This document shows, one piece after another, positions 33,828-41,571 of a stretch of DNA of 64,000 nucleotides (positions are counted from its first letter, which is position 1; each line of letters begins with the position of its first letter). Under the pieces are notes generated by a model. That model had not been told where the DNA came from, ran no database searches, and saw only the letters and a list, made by a program, of their open reading frames with translations. The translations under genes were made by a program, and so were the position numbers. The stretch lies in the NCBI GenBank assembly GCA_947565865.1, contig CANOHT010000008.1, positions 24,338 through 88,337 on the forward strand. Reading direction: 5' to 3'. The DNA is from an uncultured Clostridia bacterium. GTDB lineage: Bacteria > Bacillota > Clostridia > Christensenellales > Aristaeellaceae.

Positions 33828-33961
33828 TCGTTTTTGGCGCGTGGATTGTCTTTCTTGTGTACCTTTGTTACGGCCGGTTTATTAGCGAAGCTGACCGGTC
33901 TATCAGCAAAGTCCAGGTCAAAAGCGGCAAGCTCGCTGGATACAGCCTGCCGGGTGAACAT
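33824..33961 (-). CDS. Possible 45-residue protein, unrecognised
   Basis: A short frame with ATG at 33961 and AAGGGG 8 nt upstream. The product begins MFTRQAVSSELAAFDLDFAD and ends HKKDNPRAKND. It is soluble, charged and matches no family I know. The stop codon overlaps the -35 hexamer of the ilv promoter. The good ribosome binding site and normal composition are the only support. It could equally be chance in the otherwise empty 33962-34115 region, where I see nothing else. Confidence 0.25.
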   Translation of the reverse strand: MFTRQAVSSELAAFDLDFADRPVSFANKPAVTKVHKKDNPRAKND

Positions 33962-34115
33962 CTGGGTTTCCCCTTGGGACGCTGAAGCAGGGCGTCCCCC
34001 CTGCGGAATCTTGTCGGACATCGCTTTTTCCGCGAAGGAGCGGCCGGGGGGACGGTTTGCTTTTCGACCAATGGGCGCGGCCGCTCGGTCAAGCAGCGCG
34101 CTGTCATGCCAGCGC

Positions 34116-35051
34116 TTATAACCAATCATCCAGGCGAAGCTGCCCGTCCCGCCAGGATTCCTGCCGAGCTTCCAATACCTGATCCTCTGGCTGAAGGCGG
34201 CCTGTGAGCAGGGGCGAATAGGGATCGTGCGCGGCCATGGTGCGGCGGACGAGGGCGGGGCTGGCGTTGGCGTAGCAGTAGCGGCACAGGTGGCCGCAGG
34301 TGTTGTACGCGCCGATGTCGCAGCTGAGGCGGCAGGCGCAGGCGCCGCGGCCGCGGGGCAGCCTGGGAAAGCGCAGATGCCCGCGGAAGGCCCGTTCATA
34401 GACGGCGTCGGTCATGCAGCCGGAGCAGTCCACGCCGTAAGGGGCCAGCTCGCCGCCCTCGGCGCAGGCCTTCAAATTCATGCCGTTCTCCCGGGCGATG
34501 GCAGCCATCTCCCGCCCCAGAGTGATACGATCCTCACGGCTGACGGCCCGCAGCTCAGGGGCGCTGCGCTTGACCTTCTCGTACAGGTCGATGAAGCTGA
34601 TGACGCAGGTATCCGTGGCGTTTCGCAGCGTTCGGGCCATGGCGGCGAACTGTTCCAGGTGCCAGGGCAGGGGATAGCGTTCCGTCAGCAGAATGGGATC
34701 ATAGCGCCAAGCAACCCGATCCGGCCCCAGGGCCCGCGACAGGGTGCGGAAGTCCGCCATCACCTGCTCCTTGGGCGGCACATGGGGCTCCATATCCCGG
34801 CCGTAGGGCGTAATGGTCACGAACCAGTGCTGGCCATAGGGGGTCAGCTTGTCCAGGTGGGGCAGCATGGGCCGAGGGTTTTTGGTGCAGAAGCCGATCA
34901 GATCCACCATCTCCGGGGACAGGCTGTACCGGGTAACGGTGGTGGCGGCGTAGGGGCTGCGCACCAGCACATAGCCCTCCTCCAGCCTGCGCAGAAACCA
35001 AGGGGTATAGAAGGCCGGGATGTCCGTGCGCAGACCGGTATGCAGGATCAT
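34116..35051 (-). CDS. DUF1848 family protein with Cys-rich C-terminus
   Basis: A 311-residue protein of the DUF1848 family, whose function is unknown. The N-terminus (LHTGLRTDIPAFYTPWFLRR) and the segment YGQHWFVTITPYGRDMEPHV match the family, as does VAWRYDPILLTERY. The C-terminal third carries about eight Cys residues in VDCSGCM and ACACRLSCDIGAYNTCGHLC followed by RYCYAN. This pattern suggests an iron-sulfur or zinc site. The core recalls a TIM barrel of the radical-SAM/SplB type, but no CxxxCxxC radical-SAM motif is at the N-terminus. The start overlaps the rmuC stop by 4 nt (ATGA). Confidence 0.85.
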   Translation of the reverse strand: MILHTGLRTDIPAFYTPWFLRRLEEGYVLVRSPYAATTVTRYSLSPEMVDLIGFCTKNPRPMLPHLDKLTPYGQHWFVTITPYGRDMEPHVPPKEQVMADFRTLSRALGPDRVAWRYDPILLTERYPLPWHLEQFAAMARTLRNATDTCVISFIDLYEKVKRSAPELRAVSREDRITLGREMAAIARENGMNLKACAEGGELAPYGVDCSGCMTDAVYERAFRGHLRFPRLPRGRGACACRLSCDIGAYNTCGHLCRYCYANASPALVRRTMAAHDPYSPLLTGRLQPEDQVLEARQESWRDGQLRLDDWL

Positions 35052-36355
35052 GGCGTTACCTCGGGCAAGTCGGTATCCTCTCCGTCAAGGAGTTCCACCG
35101 CCCCCAACTTCCGCTGGATGGAGCGGGTTCGGGTGAAGGCCGTATCAATGGACTCGCCGGCCTGACGGATGCGCTGGCGGGTCTTTTCCAGCGTTTCCGC
35201 GAAGAGGCCGAAGTCCTTTTTCACCGCGGCCAGCAGCTGCCAGACCTCCCCCGTGCGCTGTTCGATGGCCAGGGTGCGGAAGCCCATTTGCAGGGCGTTG
35301 AGCAGGGCGGAAAAGGTGCTGGGGCCGGCGGGTACCACCCGGTAATCCTGCTGCAGAGTCTCCACCAGACCGGGGGTTTGCGTGATCTCGGCGTAAAGGC
35401 CCTCCACCGGCAGGAACATCACCGCGAAATCCGTGGTGTGGGGCGGCGCGATGTACTTGCTGCTGATGCGCTTTGCCTCGGCCTTGATGCGCGTAGCCAG
35501 GGCCTTGCGGGCATCGGCCATGGCTTCCCGGTCGGCAGCCTGACTGGCTTCCGTCAGCCGAAGGTAATCCTCCTGGGGAAATTTGCTGTCAATGGGCAGA
35601 TAAATGCAGCCCTCCTCCCGACCGGGAAGCCGCAGGGCGAACTCCACCCGCTCGGAGGAGCCGGGAATCACCTGAGCGTTCTCCTCATACTGGCCGGGGG
35701 CCAGCAGCTGGCTCAGGAGCGCGCCCAGCTGCATCTCGCCCCAGCTGCCCCGGGTTTTCACCCCGGCGAGAACCTTCTTCAGATCGCCTACGCCGCTGGC
35801 CAGGGTCTGCATCTCTCCCAGTCCCTTGTAGACCTGCTCCAGCCGCTGGCTGACCTGGGCGAAGCTGTCGTTCAGCCGCTTATCCAGGGATTGGGTCAGC
35901 TTCTCATCCACGGTGCGGCGCATTTCCGTCAGCTGACGGTCGTTGTCCTGGCGCAGGGCGGACAGACTTTGCTGGGTAGCCTGGCGAAGCTGCTCCATCT
36001 GCGCGTCCAGACGGCTGAGGCTCTGATGGAGGGCCTCCTGCTGGTTTCGGGCCGAGGCGGACTGCTGGTGCTGAAGACCCTCCAGCAGGGCGGATTGGCG
36101 CTGCCCCAGCGAAGCTACCGCGCCGCTCACCTGCTGACCGTTGTCGCGGATGGCGGTCATGGCTTCGCCGTGCCACCGGGCGCCGTCCTGCTGAAGGCCG
36201 CCGTCCACCTGGGCCAGACCGTCCATCAGCAGCTGCTGGCGATGCCGCTCCGCCCGGGCGTGACGGCTCTGGCGCAGCAGCACAGCGATCAGCAGCACAA
36301 CGGCCAGGAGCAGTGTCCCCAGGGTGATGTAGGGAAGGGAAAGGGCAATATCCAT
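35048..36355 (-). CDS. rmuC: DNA recombination protein RmuC
   Basis: A 435-residue RmuC protein. An N-terminal membrane helix (ITLGTLLLAVVLLIAVLLRQ) is followed by a long Gln-rich coiled coil (about 35-190). The RmuC nuclease-like domain comes next, with GSWGEMQLGALLSQLLAPGQ, LPGREEGCIYLPIDSKFPQE, FAVMFLPVEGLYAEI and VVPAGPSTFSALLNALQMGF. RmuC limits recombination and inversion between short inverted repeats in E. coli, which is of interest given the inverted repeats here. AAGGAGG precedes the ATG. Confidence 0.95.
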   Translation of the reverse strand: MDIALSLPYITLGTLLLAVVLLIAVLLRQSRHARAERHRQQLLMDGLAQVDGGLQQDGARWHGEAMTAIRDNGQQVSGAVASLGQRQSALLEGLQHQQSASARNQQEALHQSLSRLDAQMEQLRQATQQSLSALRQDNDRQLTEMRRTVDEKLTQSLDKRLNDSFAQVSQRLEQVYKGLGEMQTLASGVGDLKKVLAGVKTRGSWGEMQLGALLSQLLAPGQYEENAQVIPGSSERVEFALRLPGREEGCIYLPIDSKFPQEDYLRLTEASQAADREAMADARKALATRIKAEAKRISSKYIAPPHTTDFAVMFLPVEGLYAEITQTPGLVETLQQDYRVVPAGPSTFSALLNALQMGFRTLAIEQRTGEVWQLLAAVKKDFGLFAETLEKTRQRIRQAGESIDTAFTRTRSIQRKLGAVELLDGEDTDLPEVTP

Positions 36356-36370
36356 GCTGTCCTCCTTGGC

Positions 36371-36400
36371 AAAAAGACACGCTCCAAAGTACAGAGCGTG
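36371..36400 (-). terminator. Intrinsic terminator behind the exported-protein gene
   Basis: Minus-strand hairpin CACGCTC-TGTACTTTG-GAGCGTG followed by TCTTTTT, 35 nt behind the stop codon at 36436. It separates the DUF4097-ybaB-recR-exported protein unit from rmuC; rmuC has no obvious promoter of its own and may rely on read-through. Confidence 0.75.
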
Positions 36401-36435
36401 CCGTGAGGTGTCGATAAGGTAGGTGAAGGCTGATG

Positions 36436-37176
36436 CTATTCCGCGTTCATGATGGGCAGGAGAACGGTGATGAGCCTGGCGATGGACTCGTCGGACATCA
36501 GAGCGATTGCCATCTGCTCCTCGGCTTCCGTGAAGCCCTCAGTGCCGAAAAGCCCCTTGCGCGCGTTGAATGGCACTTCGCGCAGTCCGGACAGGTTGAA
36601 GGGCTTGTCTGCGATAGGCTCCCAGCGAAGCGTCAAGGTGGCAGAGACAGCCATGCCTTCAAACTCGGCGCTGAAGCGATAGGCGCCGTCGCCCGCTATT
36701 TCAACGCTCCCAAGCGTTTGCGGCAGCAGCCCAAGATGTTTCGTGTCCCCAAAGAACGCATTGGCCATGTTCAGGGCATTGGGAAGCTGCGTAACTTCCG
36801 ACATATCGGCATCTTCGTCAAGAAAATTGGCAATGAAGATGAAGTGCAGATAGTATCCAGGCTCAATCAAGCCGCAGGTCTCGCCTGTGGACAAAGCATA
36901 TCGCGCCGGGCCGTTGTTTTCCTCCTCGGCCCAAAAGCCCGCGAGAATTTCGTCGCTTCGGCGCATTTCTGCTGATAAATAGGCCTTGGACAGATCATCC
37001 GTCATGCCCAGGCGAAGGGTGAGGGTTGGGTTTAGGGTCACCGTTTCGTCATTGACCGTCACGGTGATGTCCGACGCCTCCATAACCCATGCGCCATAAG
37101 CGGCGTCGGTTTCTGCAAAGGCCAGACTGCCCGCCATCAGAACCAGAACGGATATCAACAGCATCCATTTTTTCAT
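36436..37176 (-). CDS. Exported protein of unknown function
   Basis: A 246-residue protein with a clear Sec signal peptide (MKKWMLLISVLVLMAGSLAF, then AETDAAYG). The mature part looks like beta-rich repeats (SDITVTVNDETVTLNPTLTL, YRFSAEFEGMAVSATLTLRW). I recognise no family. It follows recR by 47 nt on the same strand and is closed by a terminator, so it is probably co-transcribed with recR. It may be a secreted or wall-associated protein; function is unassigned. Confidence 0.72.
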   Translation of the reverse strand: MKKWMLLISVLVLMAGSLAFAETDAAYGAWVMEASDITVTVNDETVTLNPTLTLRLGMTDDLSKAYLSAEMRRSDEILAGFWAEEENNGPARYALSTGETCGLIEPGYYLHFIFIANFLDEDADMSEVTQLPNALNMANAFFGDTKHLGLLPQTLGSVEIAGDGAYRFSAEFEGMAVSATLTLRWEPIADKPFNLSGLREVPFNARKGLFGTEGFTEAEEQMAIALMSDESIARLITVLLPIMNAE

Positions 37177-37223
37177 TGGTGACGCTCCTTCACGACGGTT
37201 TCATGCGTGACAAACGAGCGGAC

Positions 37224-37823
37224 CTACATCTCCCGGCGGCCTTCCAGAGCCTTGGAAAGCGTCACCTCGTCGGCGTATTCCAGGTCGGAGCCCACAGGGA
37301 CGCCGTGGGCGATCCGCGTGACCCTTACGCCCAGAGGCTTGAGCAGCCGGGCAATGTAGGTGGCCGTAGCCTCGCCCTCGATGTCGGGGTTGGTGGCAAG
37401 AATCACCTCATCCACCTCCTCGGCGGACAGTCGGGCGACCAGTTCCTTGATGCGGATGTCGTCCGGCCCCACGCCGTCCATGGGACTGAGAGCGCCGTGG
37501 AGCACATGGTACAGGCCGTGATAGTCGTTCATGCGCTCCATGGCGGCCACGTCTCGGGGGTCGCGCACAACGCAGATTTGACCGTTGTGGCGATCAGGGG
37601 ACGCGCAGACGCCACATTGCTCCTGGGCGGCATAGTTGCCGCACAGCTCGCAGTAGCGAATGGCCTTGCGCCCCTGCCAAATGGCCGTGGCCAGAGCGTG
37701 AACGTCCTCCAGAGGCATGCTGACGATGTGATAGGCCAGCCGCTGGGCTGTTTTGTGGCCCACGCCCGGCAGATGCGAAAGCTCCGCCGCCATCCGCGCG
37801 ATGGGCTCAATCTGCTTCTCCAC
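37224..37823 (-). CDS. recR: Recombination mediator protein RecR
   Basis: A 199-residue RecR, which works with RecF/RecO to load RecA on gapped DNA. The N-terminal helix-hairpin-helix is LSHLPGVGHKTAQRLAYHIV. The C4 zinc finger is CELCGNYAAQEQCGVC, the Toprim domain includes ICVVRDPRDVAAME and ILATNPDIEGEATATYIARL, and a C-terminal Walker-like segment is GVPVGSDLEYADEVTLSKAL. The start is GTG at 37823, 2 nt behind the ybaB stop. The position next to ybaB is the usual arrangement, though dnaX is missing upstream. Confidence 0.96.
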   Translation of the reverse strand: MEKQIEPIARMAAELSHLPGVGHKTAQRLAYHIVSMPLEDVHALATAIWQGRKAIRYCELCGNYAAQEQCGVCASPDRHNGQICVVRDPRDVAAMERMNDYHGLYHVLHGALSPMDGVGPDDIRIKELVARLSAEEVDEVILATNPDIEGEATATYIARLLKPLGVRVTRIAHGVPVGSDLEYADEVTLSKALEGRREM

Positions 37824-37825
37824 GG

Positions 37826-38164
37826 TCAGAACATCCCGCCCATGCCGCCGGGCACCATTTTGCCCATGGTGTTCTCCCGGGCTTCCTCTCCCTTGCGCAG
37901 GGCTTCATTCACCGCGGCCAGAATCAGATCCTGGAGCATCTCGATGTCATCGGGGTCCACCACCTGGGGATCAATGACGATGCTGGTGATCTCGCGCTTG
38001 CCGCTGACCTTCACCTGCACCATGCCGCCGCCGCTGGCCGCCTCGTATTCCGCCGCGTCCAGCTTCTCCTGGGCTTCAGCCATCTGCTGCTGCATTTTCT
38101 GGGCCTGCCGCATCAGCTGCTGCATATTGGCGCCGCCGCCAAAGCCGAAATTCTGTCTTGCCAT
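37826..38164 (-). CDS. ybaB: YbaB/EbfC family nucleoid-associated protein
   Basis: A 112-residue DNA-binding protein of the YbaB/EbfC family. The N-terminus is Gly- and Gln-rich (GGANMQQLMRQAQKMQQQMA), and the conserved core is GGGMVQVKVSGKREITSIVI followed by DPQVVDPDDIEMLQDLILAA and a Gly/Met-rich tail (GGMGGMF). I chose the ATG at 38164, preceded by AAGGAGG at 8 nt. It directly precedes recR, as in most bacteria. Confidence 0.95.
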   Translation of the reverse strand: MARQNFGFGGGANMQQLMRQAQKMQQQMAEAQEKLDAAEYEAASGGGMVQVKVSGKREITSIVIDPQVVDPDDIEMLQDLILAAVNEALRKGEEARENTMGKMVPGGMGGMF

Positions 38165-38195
38165 GGGTGTTCCTCCTTCATGTTCATCCGCCTGC

Positions 38196-38930
38196 TTACA
38201 GGCTGGAAATAAGCTGCACATTGGCCGAAACGCTGCTCAGCGCAATTCTTGGCGCGTCGGGGGCGATGGAAATCCCTTCGGTATACAGCCGGCCGCTGAC
38301 GGCGCGCAGCGAGGCGTCGGCCCGGCTGATGGGGGCGGTCACGCGGATGTTGCCGGACACGGTGCTGCCCTCCAGGGAATCAAAGGCGCTGACCATGCCC
38401 ATATCCATATGGCTGCTGACGCCGCTGATGCGGTAGCTGCCAAAGCCGCAGCCGGAGAGCTTGACGCCGCCGGACACCGTGCGCAGGGCCAGGCTGTCGC
38501 CGGCCAGATCGCTGGCCAGGATAGCGCCGGACACGGTGTGCAAGGTCAGGTTAATGCCGGTCAGGCTTTCCGCGTGGAGTCTGCCGGACACGGTGCTCAG
38601 GGCAATATCCGTACCGGTGAGGCCGCGTGAACTGAGGGTGCCGCTGACGGTTCCCGCCGTCACGCCGCCTTTCCAGCTGCGGGGCAGGCGCACAAGCACC
38701 TGCATCCATCTTTCGTTTTTCAGCTTGATAGACAGGCCGTAGGAGGGCTGCTCCACGGCAAGGCAGCCGTCGGTGAGGGCCAGCTTCAGCTCGCTGACGA
38801 AGGAATCCTCGCCGGAGACCATGAGCTGGATATCCTCTACATCGGAAACGATGATTTCCAAGCTGGCCCAGGCCAAATGAATGGCCAGGGTGCTGACGGA
38901 CAAGGCCGGAAAGGTTTCATTGCGGTTCAT
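38196..38930 (-). CDS. DUF4097 family beta-repeat protein
   Basis: A 244-residue protein whose second half consists of repeated strands of about 20 residues with the signature TVSG (for example VTAGTVSGTLSS, IALSTVSGRLHAES, LTLHTVSGAILASD, LALRTVSGGVKLSG, EGSTVSGNIRV). This is the DUF4097 pattern and predicts a beta-helix or solenoid. There is no signal peptide or membrane helix. The role is unknown; relatives often sit beside PspC or DUF1700 membrane-stress genes, which are absent here. A good promoter lies directly upstream and ybaB follows 31 nt later. Confidence 0.85.
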   Translation of the reverse strand: MNRNETFPALSVSTLAIHLAWASLEIIVSDVEDIQLMVSGEDSFVSELKLALTDGCLAVEQPSYGLSIKLKNERWMQVLVRLPRSWKGGVTAGTVSGTLSSRGLTGTDIALSTVSGRLHAESLTGINLTLHTVSGAILASDLAGDSLALRTVSGGVKLSGCGFGSYRISGVSSHMDMGMVSAFDSLEGSTVSGNIRVTAPISRADASLRAVSGRLYTEGISIAPDAPRIALSSVSANVQLISSL

Positions 38931-38953
38931 GGCGGCACCTCCTGATGGATACC

Positions 38954-38982
38954 ATCATATCACGTTTTCACAGCGCTGACAA
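38954..38982 (-). promoter_or_regulatory. Promoter of the DUF4097-ybaB-recR unit
   Basis: Minus strand: -35 TTGTCA (38977-38982), 17-nt spacer, -10 TATGAT (38954-38959), 23 nt before the ATG at 38930. Confidence 0.7.
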
Positions 38983-39073
38983 GGGCTGGCCGATATTCGA
39001 CCGGCAGGCTGCCCACGGCATAACTGACAGGCTTTTCGGGGGCTGCCGATGATCGGAAGCCCCATGCCGGCCG

Positions 39074-41554
39074 TCAGCCTTCCACCGTTTCCTCGGCCAT
39101 GATGCCAGTCACCACATCATCGAGAATGGCCATCACATAGGGCATGCCGCGGTCGGTCTTGCCCTGTGCCACCACCTCATCCTTGGCGAGGCGGGTGACG
39201 GGACTCTGCGCCTGATGGATCAGCAGTGTGCAGGGGGACTTGCCGGCCAGGTACAGACCCGCAATGTAGCGCCCGTTGCTGCCGTTCTTGTTAAAGTAGA
39301 AGGACTTGACGCCCTTGCCGTTGCGGTTTTGCCGCTCAAAGTCCATGGCAGGGATGCGTTTGCCATAGCCTCGCTCGGAGAAGAGCACCAGTTCGCCGTC
39401 CTCCGGCAGCTGAGCGCACCAGATCACCTCGTCCTTGGCTTCCAGCTGCATGGCCTTCACGCCGGCGGATATGCGTCCTTGCGTGGGCACCGATTCCAGC
39501 GGGAAGCGGATGCACATGCCGCTTCGGCTGAGCATCAGCAGATCGTCCCGGGTGGCGGCGGGCATGACGGTCATCAGCTCATCCCCGGCTTTGATGTTGA
39601 CGGCGGCGAATTTCTTGCTGCGCACGTCGTAATCCTGGGCGGCGGTGCGCTTCACCATGCCCTGCTTGGTGATGAACAGGTAATCGGGCGCCTTGGGCAG
39701 ATCGGTGAGCCTGCGGCAAGTGATATGCAGCGGCGCTTCACCGTCTTCCAGGCCGGGCAGCACACCGGAGAGCAGCTGACCCCGATCCTTGGGCTTGCAC
39801 TCATTCAGCGCACCTACGGACAGCGGATAGCAATTGCCATGGTTGGTGAAGATCAGCAGCGTCTCGTCCGTTTTGGTCTGGAAGAGATACTGCGCGGCCT
39901 CCTTGCCGTCCTCCTCGGGGGAGGGCAGGGGATTCTTGCGGTAGACGGCGGGATACATGCGCTTGAACTGGCCGCCATAGGTGTAGGCCACCACGGCCTC
40001 CTCCGGCACGGGCGCGTCGTCGATGGGCTCCGCGGAGGAGGCGTCGGGGGCTTCCAGCACCGTGCGGCGCTCGTCGCTGTATTCCGCCGCGATCTCCTCC
40101 AGCTCCTTGCGGATGACGGCCATCAGCTTCTTTTCGCTGCCCAGGATGCCCTCCAGCTTGTCGATCAGCCGGAGCACTTCCTCGTACTCCTTGCGCAGGG
40201 CGACGATCTCCAGGTTCGTCAGCCGCTGCAGGCGCATATCCAGAATGGCCTGGGCCTGAACGTCAGTGAGCTGGAAGCGCTCCATCAGCTTGGCCTTGGC
40301 TTCCTTGGGGTTCTTGCTGGAACGGATCAGGCTGATAACCTCATCCAGGTTGTCCACGGCGATCATCAGGCCCTGCAAAATATGAGCCCGGGCTTTGGCC
40401 TGCTTCAGGTCATGCTCGGTGCGGCGGGTCACCACGTCCCGCTGGTGGCGGATGAAGTGGCCGATCATGGTCTTCAGGCCCATCTGAACGGGCTTGCCCT
40501 GGGCGATGGCCACCATGTTGACGCCGAAGGTCACCTGCAGGTCGGAGTATTTGTACAGGTACTGCAGTACCCGGTTAACGTCCGCGTCCCGCTTGAGTTC
40601 GATGACGGCCCGCATCCCGTCCCGGCCGGACTCGTCACGAATGTCGTAGATGCAACCCAGGGCCGCCTTCTTTTCCTCGGACAGCTTCAGGATTTTCTCC
40701 AGCATGGCCGCCTTGTTGACCTGATAGGGAATCTCGGTGATGACGATGAGCTTCCGCCCGGAAAGCCCGTCCTCGATGTGAACCTTGGCCCGGAGCGCCA
40801 GCTTGCCGCGGCCGGTGTCATAGCCGCGCCGGATTTCCTCGTTCCGCACCAGTACGCCGCCGGTGGGGAAGTCCGGCCCGGGGATGATTCGCATCAGCTC
40901 GTCCAGGGTGATGTCGGGGTTCTCAATCTGGGCGATGGTGGCGCGGATGGCCTCTCCCAGGTTGTGGGGCGGAATGTTGGTGGCCAGCCCCACGGCGATG
41001 CCGCTGGCGCCGTTGACCAGCAGGTTGGGGAAGCGGGCGGGCAGCATGTCCGGCTCTTTAAGGGTATCGTCGAAGTTCAGGCGGAAGGGTACGGTGTCCT
41101 TCTCAATGTCCCGAAGCATCAGAAGGGCCAGGGGCGTCATCCGGGCCTCGGTGTAACGCATGGCGGCGGCGCTGTCGCCGTCAATGGAGCCGAAGTTGCC
41201 ATGGCCGTCCACCATCGGCCCGCGCATGGAAAAGTCCTGGGCCATGCGCACCAGGGCATCGTATACGCTGGTATCGCCATGGGGGTGGAATTTACCCAGG
41301 CAGTCGCCTACGATGCGGGCGCACTTGCGGTGGGGCTTGTCCGGGGTGGTGCCCAGCTCCATCATGGTGTAGAGGATGCGCCGCTGCACGGGCTTCAGGC
41401 CGTCCTCCACCCGGGGAAGGGCGCGCTCCAGGATGACATGCTCCGCGTAAGGGATCATGGACTGGTGCATCACGTCCTCCACGGAGGTGAGCATGATCCG
41501 GGAAGGATCGTCCTTGGCGATGGGGCGATCATCGCTGGTATGTTTTCTCGCCAT
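39074..41554 (-). CDS. parC: Type IIA DNA topoisomerase subunit A (ParC-like)
   Basis: An 826-residue A subunit of a type IIA topoisomerase. The catalytic Tyr134 lies in AAMRYTE, and the quinolone region reads KFHPHGDTSVYDALVRMAQ, with Thr95 at the position of E. coli GyrA Ser83. The C-terminal beta-pinwheel (from about residue 510) has a degenerate GyrA box (QNRNGKG instead of QRRGGKG), which favours topoisomerase IV over gyrase. The partner B subunit gene lies 17 nt upstream. A second gyrA/gyrB pair would be expected elsewhere in the genome, so the parC name is a reasoned choice. Confidence 0.88.
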   Translation of the reverse strand: MARKHTSDDRPIAKDDPSRIMLTSVEDVMHQSMIPYAEHVILERALPRVEDGLKPVQRRILYTMMELGTTPDKPHRKCARIVGDCLGKFHPHGDTSVYDALVRMAQDFSMRGPMVDGHGNFGSIDGDSAAAMRYTEARMTPLALLMLRDIEKDTVPFRLNFDDTLKEPDMLPARFPNLLVNGASGIAVGLATNIPPHNLGEAIRATIAQIENPDITLDELMRIIPGPDFPTGGVLVRNEEIRRGYDTGRGKLALRAKVHIEDGLSGRKLIVITEIPYQVNKAAMLEKILKLSEEKKAALGCIYDIRDESGRDGMRAVIELKRDADVNRVLQYLYKYSDLQVTFGVNMVAIAQGKPVQMGLKTMIGHFIRHQRDVVTRRTEHDLKQAKARAHILQGLMIAVDNLDEVISLIRSSKNPKEAKAKLMERFQLTDVQAQAILDMRLQRLTNLEIVALRKEYEEVLRLIDKLEGILGSEKKLMAVIRKELEEIAAEYSDERRTVLEAPDASSAEPIDDAPVPEEAVVAYTYGGQFKRMYPAVYRKNPLPSPEEDGKEAAQYLFQTKTDETLLIFTNHGNCYPLSVGALNECKPKDRGQLLSGVLPGLEDGEAPLHITCRRLTDLPKAPDYLFITKQGMVKRTAAQDYDVRSKKFAAVNIKAGDELMTVMPAATRDDLLMLSRSGMCIRFPLESVPTQGRISAGVKAMQLEAKDEVIWCAQLPEDGELVLFSERGYGKRIPAMDFERQNRNGKGVKSFYFNKNGSNGRYIAGLYLAGKSPCTLLIHQAQSPVTRLAKDEVVAQGKTDRGMPYVMAILDDVVTGIMAEETVEG

Positions 41555-41571
41555 GGGTTACCTCTCCTTCC

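Noticed and set aside
33834..34121. 95-residue plus-strand protein in the DUF1848-ilv gap
   Set aside because: No ribosome binding site, no coding character, and it is convergent with the start region of the ilv promoter.
39039..39063. Intrinsic terminator behind parC
   Set aside because: A good GGGGCT/AGCCCC hairpin exists, but on the minus strand it is followed by CGAAAAGC, with no T run.
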